NCBI GenBank assembly: GCA_944990035.1
Contig: CALYLX010000126.1
Location: 2,170,001 to 2,234,000 of the forward strand
Direction: 5' to 3'
Length of the DNA stretch: 64,000 bases
Source of the DNA: Clitopilus passeckerianus
Lineage: Eukaryota; Basidiomycota; Agaricomycetes; Agaricales; Entolomataceae
The notes below the pieces were generated by a model, which did not search any database, was not told the origin of the DNA, and saw only the letters and a program-made list of their open reading frames with translations. Both the position numbers and the translations under genes were made by a program. The stretch's first letter is position 1. Each line of letters begins with the position of its first letter. Shown here piece after piece: positions 60,940-64,000 of this stretch.

Positions 60940-61114
60940 TATGCACAAAGGATCATCTGTTATCATTTTAGCAAGCTCGCGCACAAGACAACGAATGTAT
61001 GACTCTAATTACAATACTAGGGTTCCGTAGTAGGGTTCAAAACGGAGGATCATCGCTCCTAACCACCTAGTTGCCTGTCCATCCCTTGGGCTACAGGCAA
61101 CGTTAGTACAATCG
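60940..61114. repeat. Diverged duplication, copy 2, in BUB3 3' flank
   Basis: Same orientation as copy 1. On the minus strand it reads ESYIRCLVRELAKMIT beside the ESLIHCFAHEFARMVT of copy 1, but with a stop (VL-stop-LESY). It lies immediately beyond the BUB3 stop codon. Confidence 0.55.
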
Positions 61115-61119
61115 TCTCG

Positions 61120-62394
61120 TCAGACAGAGACTTGTGCACGAACCTTGACCTCATCTCCAAGTTTCCTAACCACGACAGCTGGTGGCTCAGCTGTCTTTAA
61201 TCCGGCTTCGCCCTCGTCCCATGTGTAACTGACGCCCACAGCCAACTTCGTTCCGTCGCAGTTGAATGAAAGGGACGAGACTGGATTCTGGAATTTTGGG
61301 TATTGACGAAGCCTCTTTTTCACTTTGTGGTCCCAGATAGAGACCGTGGCATCCGAACCACCAGAAGCAAATGTGTTAAAGGTAGGATGGAAGGCGAGGG
61401 CGTTCACGGGCCAAACGTGATCCACGTCGTCAATGGTTTGTCGGTGACATTTGAAAGCGTATTTCTTCTCCTGGGCAGCAGGAGATGGATCGAAATATTC
61501 CACTGCTATTCTCCCCTCGACTGATGCTGTTGCATAGCCTGTCTGAAGTGAGCATGAATAATGGGTTTATTGAGCGGAATGGTCGTACCTTCTCCGCCAG
61601 GCATGCAAGCCAATGACCTGGTCATGTACTTGAGGCTGCTTTCTCTCTGCTGAGCCGGTGCGTCCATCTTGCGGATGTCGTAGATGTTGAATAAACGGCT
61701 CGCCATTGCGACTACAAGGGTGTTCTTGACCAGGTCTAGTGAGTAAATTCTTTCAGGGGTTTCATGAGAGGACTGGTGGGCTTCAGCAGCCCTCGAGTCC
61801 CAAAATCGGAGAGTTCGATCCCATGAGCCCGTTATAAGGGTATCTGATGGTGTAGGTCAGAATTCGTAGTTGGCATTTAGCACGGAAACCCACGACATAC
61901 TATGTTCGCTTGAGTAAGCCATAGTTGAGATACTGTCTTTGTGGGAGCCTAGGTTCCGGATGCTCTCTGTGCCGAGGTCTAGTCTAGCTAAATTAGCTAC
62001 ATACGCCAGTATGAAGCCATCGAAAAATGCTCACTCTCGTACTGATGTATCAAGGCCCCCGCTGTAAGCATGGGTTGCATCCCCAAAGCAGCAGGCAAGG
62101 ACGGCAGCACGATGGTCAAACTTTGCCCTGGCCTCGCTTTCTTTGCCTCCCTTCTCTCCTACTTCATAGAAGCGAACGGTCTAAGGAATGGTATTAGATA
62201 CTGAGGGTAGTTTTGTGCTAAGGATTGTCCTCACCGTGTCCCATGACGAAACTAAGAGGTGGTCTGGGTTATACGGCGAAAACCGCACAGCTGAGATGCT
62301 ATCGAAAGGCGGAGACGGTAAAGTAATGCTTTGATCGTCTAGATTGGGAAGTTAAAAAGGGAAAAAGCGGCAAAATTGCGCTCGTACCGTTCAT
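61120..62394 (-). CDS. BUB3: Spindle checkpoint WD-repeat protein Bub3
   Basis: Seven-bladed WD40 protein that docks Bub1/BubR1 on kinetochores. MND joins by GTACGA...ATCTAG to DQSITLPSPPFDSISAVRFS and PYNPDHLLVSSWDT. The later exon QRESSLKYMTRSLACMPGGE matches the Bub3 RRESSLKYQTR site. The C-terminal exons give VEYFDPSPAAQEKKYAFKCH, RQTIDDVDHVWPVNALAFHP, NTFASGGSDATVSIWDHKVK and LAVGVSYTWDEGEAG, then VRKLGDEVKVRAQVSV. The YAFKCHR and GGSD segments separate it from the related mRNA exporter Rae1, though the two families are similar. Intact. Confidence 0.87.
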
Positions 62395-63095
62395 TTTTCC
62401 GCGACGGGGTGGTCGAAGTACTTGAGGTTATAACCTTCAAGCAGGTGATGAAGCAGCCAATGTCACACCCTGTCACAGCTTCGAATGATTTCGACTATAC
62501 AACAGCGTTAGTCAATGGCAGTGGATGTAGCTGTCAATCTCAAAGTCCATCGAAATGACAACTTGAACCGATTCAACAAAGTGCATTGCTAGTTATGGCT
62601 CTTTTGCCTACTTTCCTACTGACACGACTCCCATTGTACGCGACATCGGTCACCTTTGACTTCGCTCAAGATCATCGACCTAGTTCCACTGTTCTCGCTT
62701 CAGAGGGAAATTGCTCTTTCTGGCTCGAGTTCGAAACGGCCACAATTTCTTCGCAGTATACGCAAACATTGGCTGGCCAGAATCTCATTTGTTCTACGAC
62801 TGGTAGGCGGTCTGAACAAACCCCTTACCTGCTTGACGGCTGGAAACTTGCTGCTACACGGAAACTAGAGATAACCTTGTGACAATTCATCTAGGTGAAG
62901 TTTCCAAGCTATTCAGACTTGGAAAATATGGCGAAACCCGTGTGACGGGTTGAATAACGGGACTTGATGTTTCTCAAACCCACCAGCCTCAGGCTAGGAA
63001 GATAGATTCGCTCACCTCCCTAGCACCTATCTTCTCTCCCCGTTGAGCCACCCCCTCCGTTCTCTGCATCTCTCCTTCCGCCATTGTAGCCATTC
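62395..63095. other. Divergent interval upstream of BUB3 and the terminal gene
   Basis: The 98-codon plus-strand frame at 62586-62882 has a hydrophobic start (LPTFLLTRLPLYATS) but no other support. A TATAA-like signal was not seen. Confidence 0.35.
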
Positions 63096-64000
63096 ATGGC
63101 TGCGATGCCCGCCCCCAACCCGCCGAGACTCACGGCACTCTCGTCGATCCAACAGGCTGGATTCACCTATGGACCCACCTTTTTGGACTTGCTCGTTCAA
63201 TCCAAACAGCGGCCGGACGGCACCCCGCACAAACCACGCCAAGGCGGGGAGACAACAGGCGATCGCCAGGAAACCTCGGGCGAGGGCTTCGAAGACGGGT
63301 TGCGAGAGGAGAATCCGGTGGGGGATGCGGAGGAAGGAAGAGCCAACAAAGCGAGGTTCGACGAGGTCGAACTCTCCTCCCAGGAGGAAATGCAAGCTCA
63401 TGCAACACTCGACTTGATCGTCGCCAACTTTATCTATCATCGCCAGCCCTTTCGACACTTTCAGCATCTCCATGTATTCGCCGTTCCTTATCTGACATCG
63501 AGTTATTACTGACCGCCCATTTTGCAGGATACCACCAAGAAGCTGACCTTGGACGAAGCCTTACAGGCTTGCATCAAGCACTCTGGGGCCGATGACCTGG
63601 GACTTCACCACTTCCGTTGCTCAATGGTCCAGCACTTGACCGGTTCACCCGTCGCCCAATTGGAAAACATTGGCCCGCTCATGGAAGCAATGCTTCCATG
63701 GGCCCAGCAGGAGTAGGTTCACTTTCTGCGAGCACTTCCTTCACTGATCACGTCTTCTACAGCCTCCCACCTTCAATCCGGATTAACCTTGCCATTCCTT
63801 GGACACCACCTACCAATAGTGAAATTAGGCTCAAGGCTTTCAGCCTCATGAAGGTACATGCAGAACTCGAAAGGGGGGAACCCTATGTACAATTCCGCTC
63901 AACACCGAGCCAGCCCCGTCAAGCCGTGGATTCGATTGTCCCAAAATGTCGGAAAAGGCACTTCTTTTCTCCCCGTCTTCGTAAGATCCAGGCGAACATT
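63096..64000 (+). CDS. 5' part of an unrecognised multi-exon gene, cut by the window end
   Basis: Exons splice in frame: MAAMPAPNPPRLTALSSIQQ, AGFTYGPTFLDLLVQSKQRP, acidic middle, LDLIVANFIYHRQPFRHFQH, donor GTATTC, acceptor TTGCAG, DTTKKLTLDEALQACIKHSG, ADDLGLHHFRCSMVQHLTGS, donor GTAGGT, acceptor CTACAG, LPPSIRINLAIPWTPPTNSE and FFSPRLRKIQANI. The soluble, helix-rich composition and the absence of known motifs fit the many large agaricomycete proteins of unknown function, some of which are transposon-derived. No transposase residues were identified. The open frame continues past base 64000. Confidence 0.45.

Noticed and set aside
62586..62882. 98-codon plus-strand frame with signal-peptide-like start
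   Set aside because: No cleavage-site context or Cys pattern of a small secreted protein, and no TATA box; probably chance within a divergent promoter.

Overview
The window is nuclear DNA of a filamentous basidiomycete, most likely an agaricomycete wood or litter decayer. Evidence: almost every gene is cut by many 45-70 bp GT-AG introns; there is a trehalose phosphorylase of the fungal GT4 type, hamartin (TSC1), a DUF7330-like gene and secreted GH10 xylanases with fungal CBM1 modules. No rRNA, tRNA, CRISPR array, virus or intact transposon was recognised. Gene models were spliced by hand from the sequence, so conserved cores are firm and exon edges are predictions.

Layout. 0-10.4 kb: POL5 (DNA polymerase phi-type ribosome factor), a small conserved unknown gene, an F-box pseudogene and trehalose phosphorylase. 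11.1-15.5 kb: two intronless genes, an LRR-like unknown and a divergent TFIIB-family factor. 16.2-20.9 kb: four related lineage-restricted coiled-coil loci (called A-D here), one intact and three damaged. 21.8-43.7 kb: a dense block of housekeeping genes whose strands alternate almost perfectly (lipid phosphatase, PPP4R2, FYV7-like, eIF1, SNRNP27, an RRM-like protein, CBP20, RPT3, P5C reductase, ALG13, TRM9, NAC-alpha, TSC1, DCN1, CIA2, DUF7330-like). 43.7-46.6 kb: no recognisable gene. 46.7-60 kb: a secreted GH26-like hydrolase, RAD18 and three tandem GH10 xylanases. 60-64 kb: an unidentified gene fragment with a decayed second copy, BUB3, and the 5' part of an unrecognised gene.

How the genes work together. 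The housekeeping block serves translation and ribosome assembly (POL5, FYV7-like, eIF1, NAC-alpha, TRM9), mRNA processing (SNRNP27, CBP20), protein turnover (RPT3, DCN1), TOR control (TSC1), cell cycle and repair (BUB3, RAD18, PPP4R2), Fe-S delivery (CIA2), glycosylation (ALG13) and proline or lipid metabolism. It is arranged as head-to-head pairs sharing promoters of 95-290 bp, several carrying ACGCGT, and tail-to-tail pairs with 60-200 bp between stop codons. The hydrolases form a plant cell wall degradation module.

Most notable: (1) the A-D array, whose proteins carry a near copy of the histone H3 tail (RQTARKITGSKPPK in locus B) ahead of coiled coil, and in A/B a basic KKRK patch; (2) a two-nucleotide exon (CT) next to the acid/base residue in all three xylanase genes; (3) several GC-AG introns, one supported by comparison between paralogs; (4) five ACGCGT boxes within 378 bp where no promoter is predicted.
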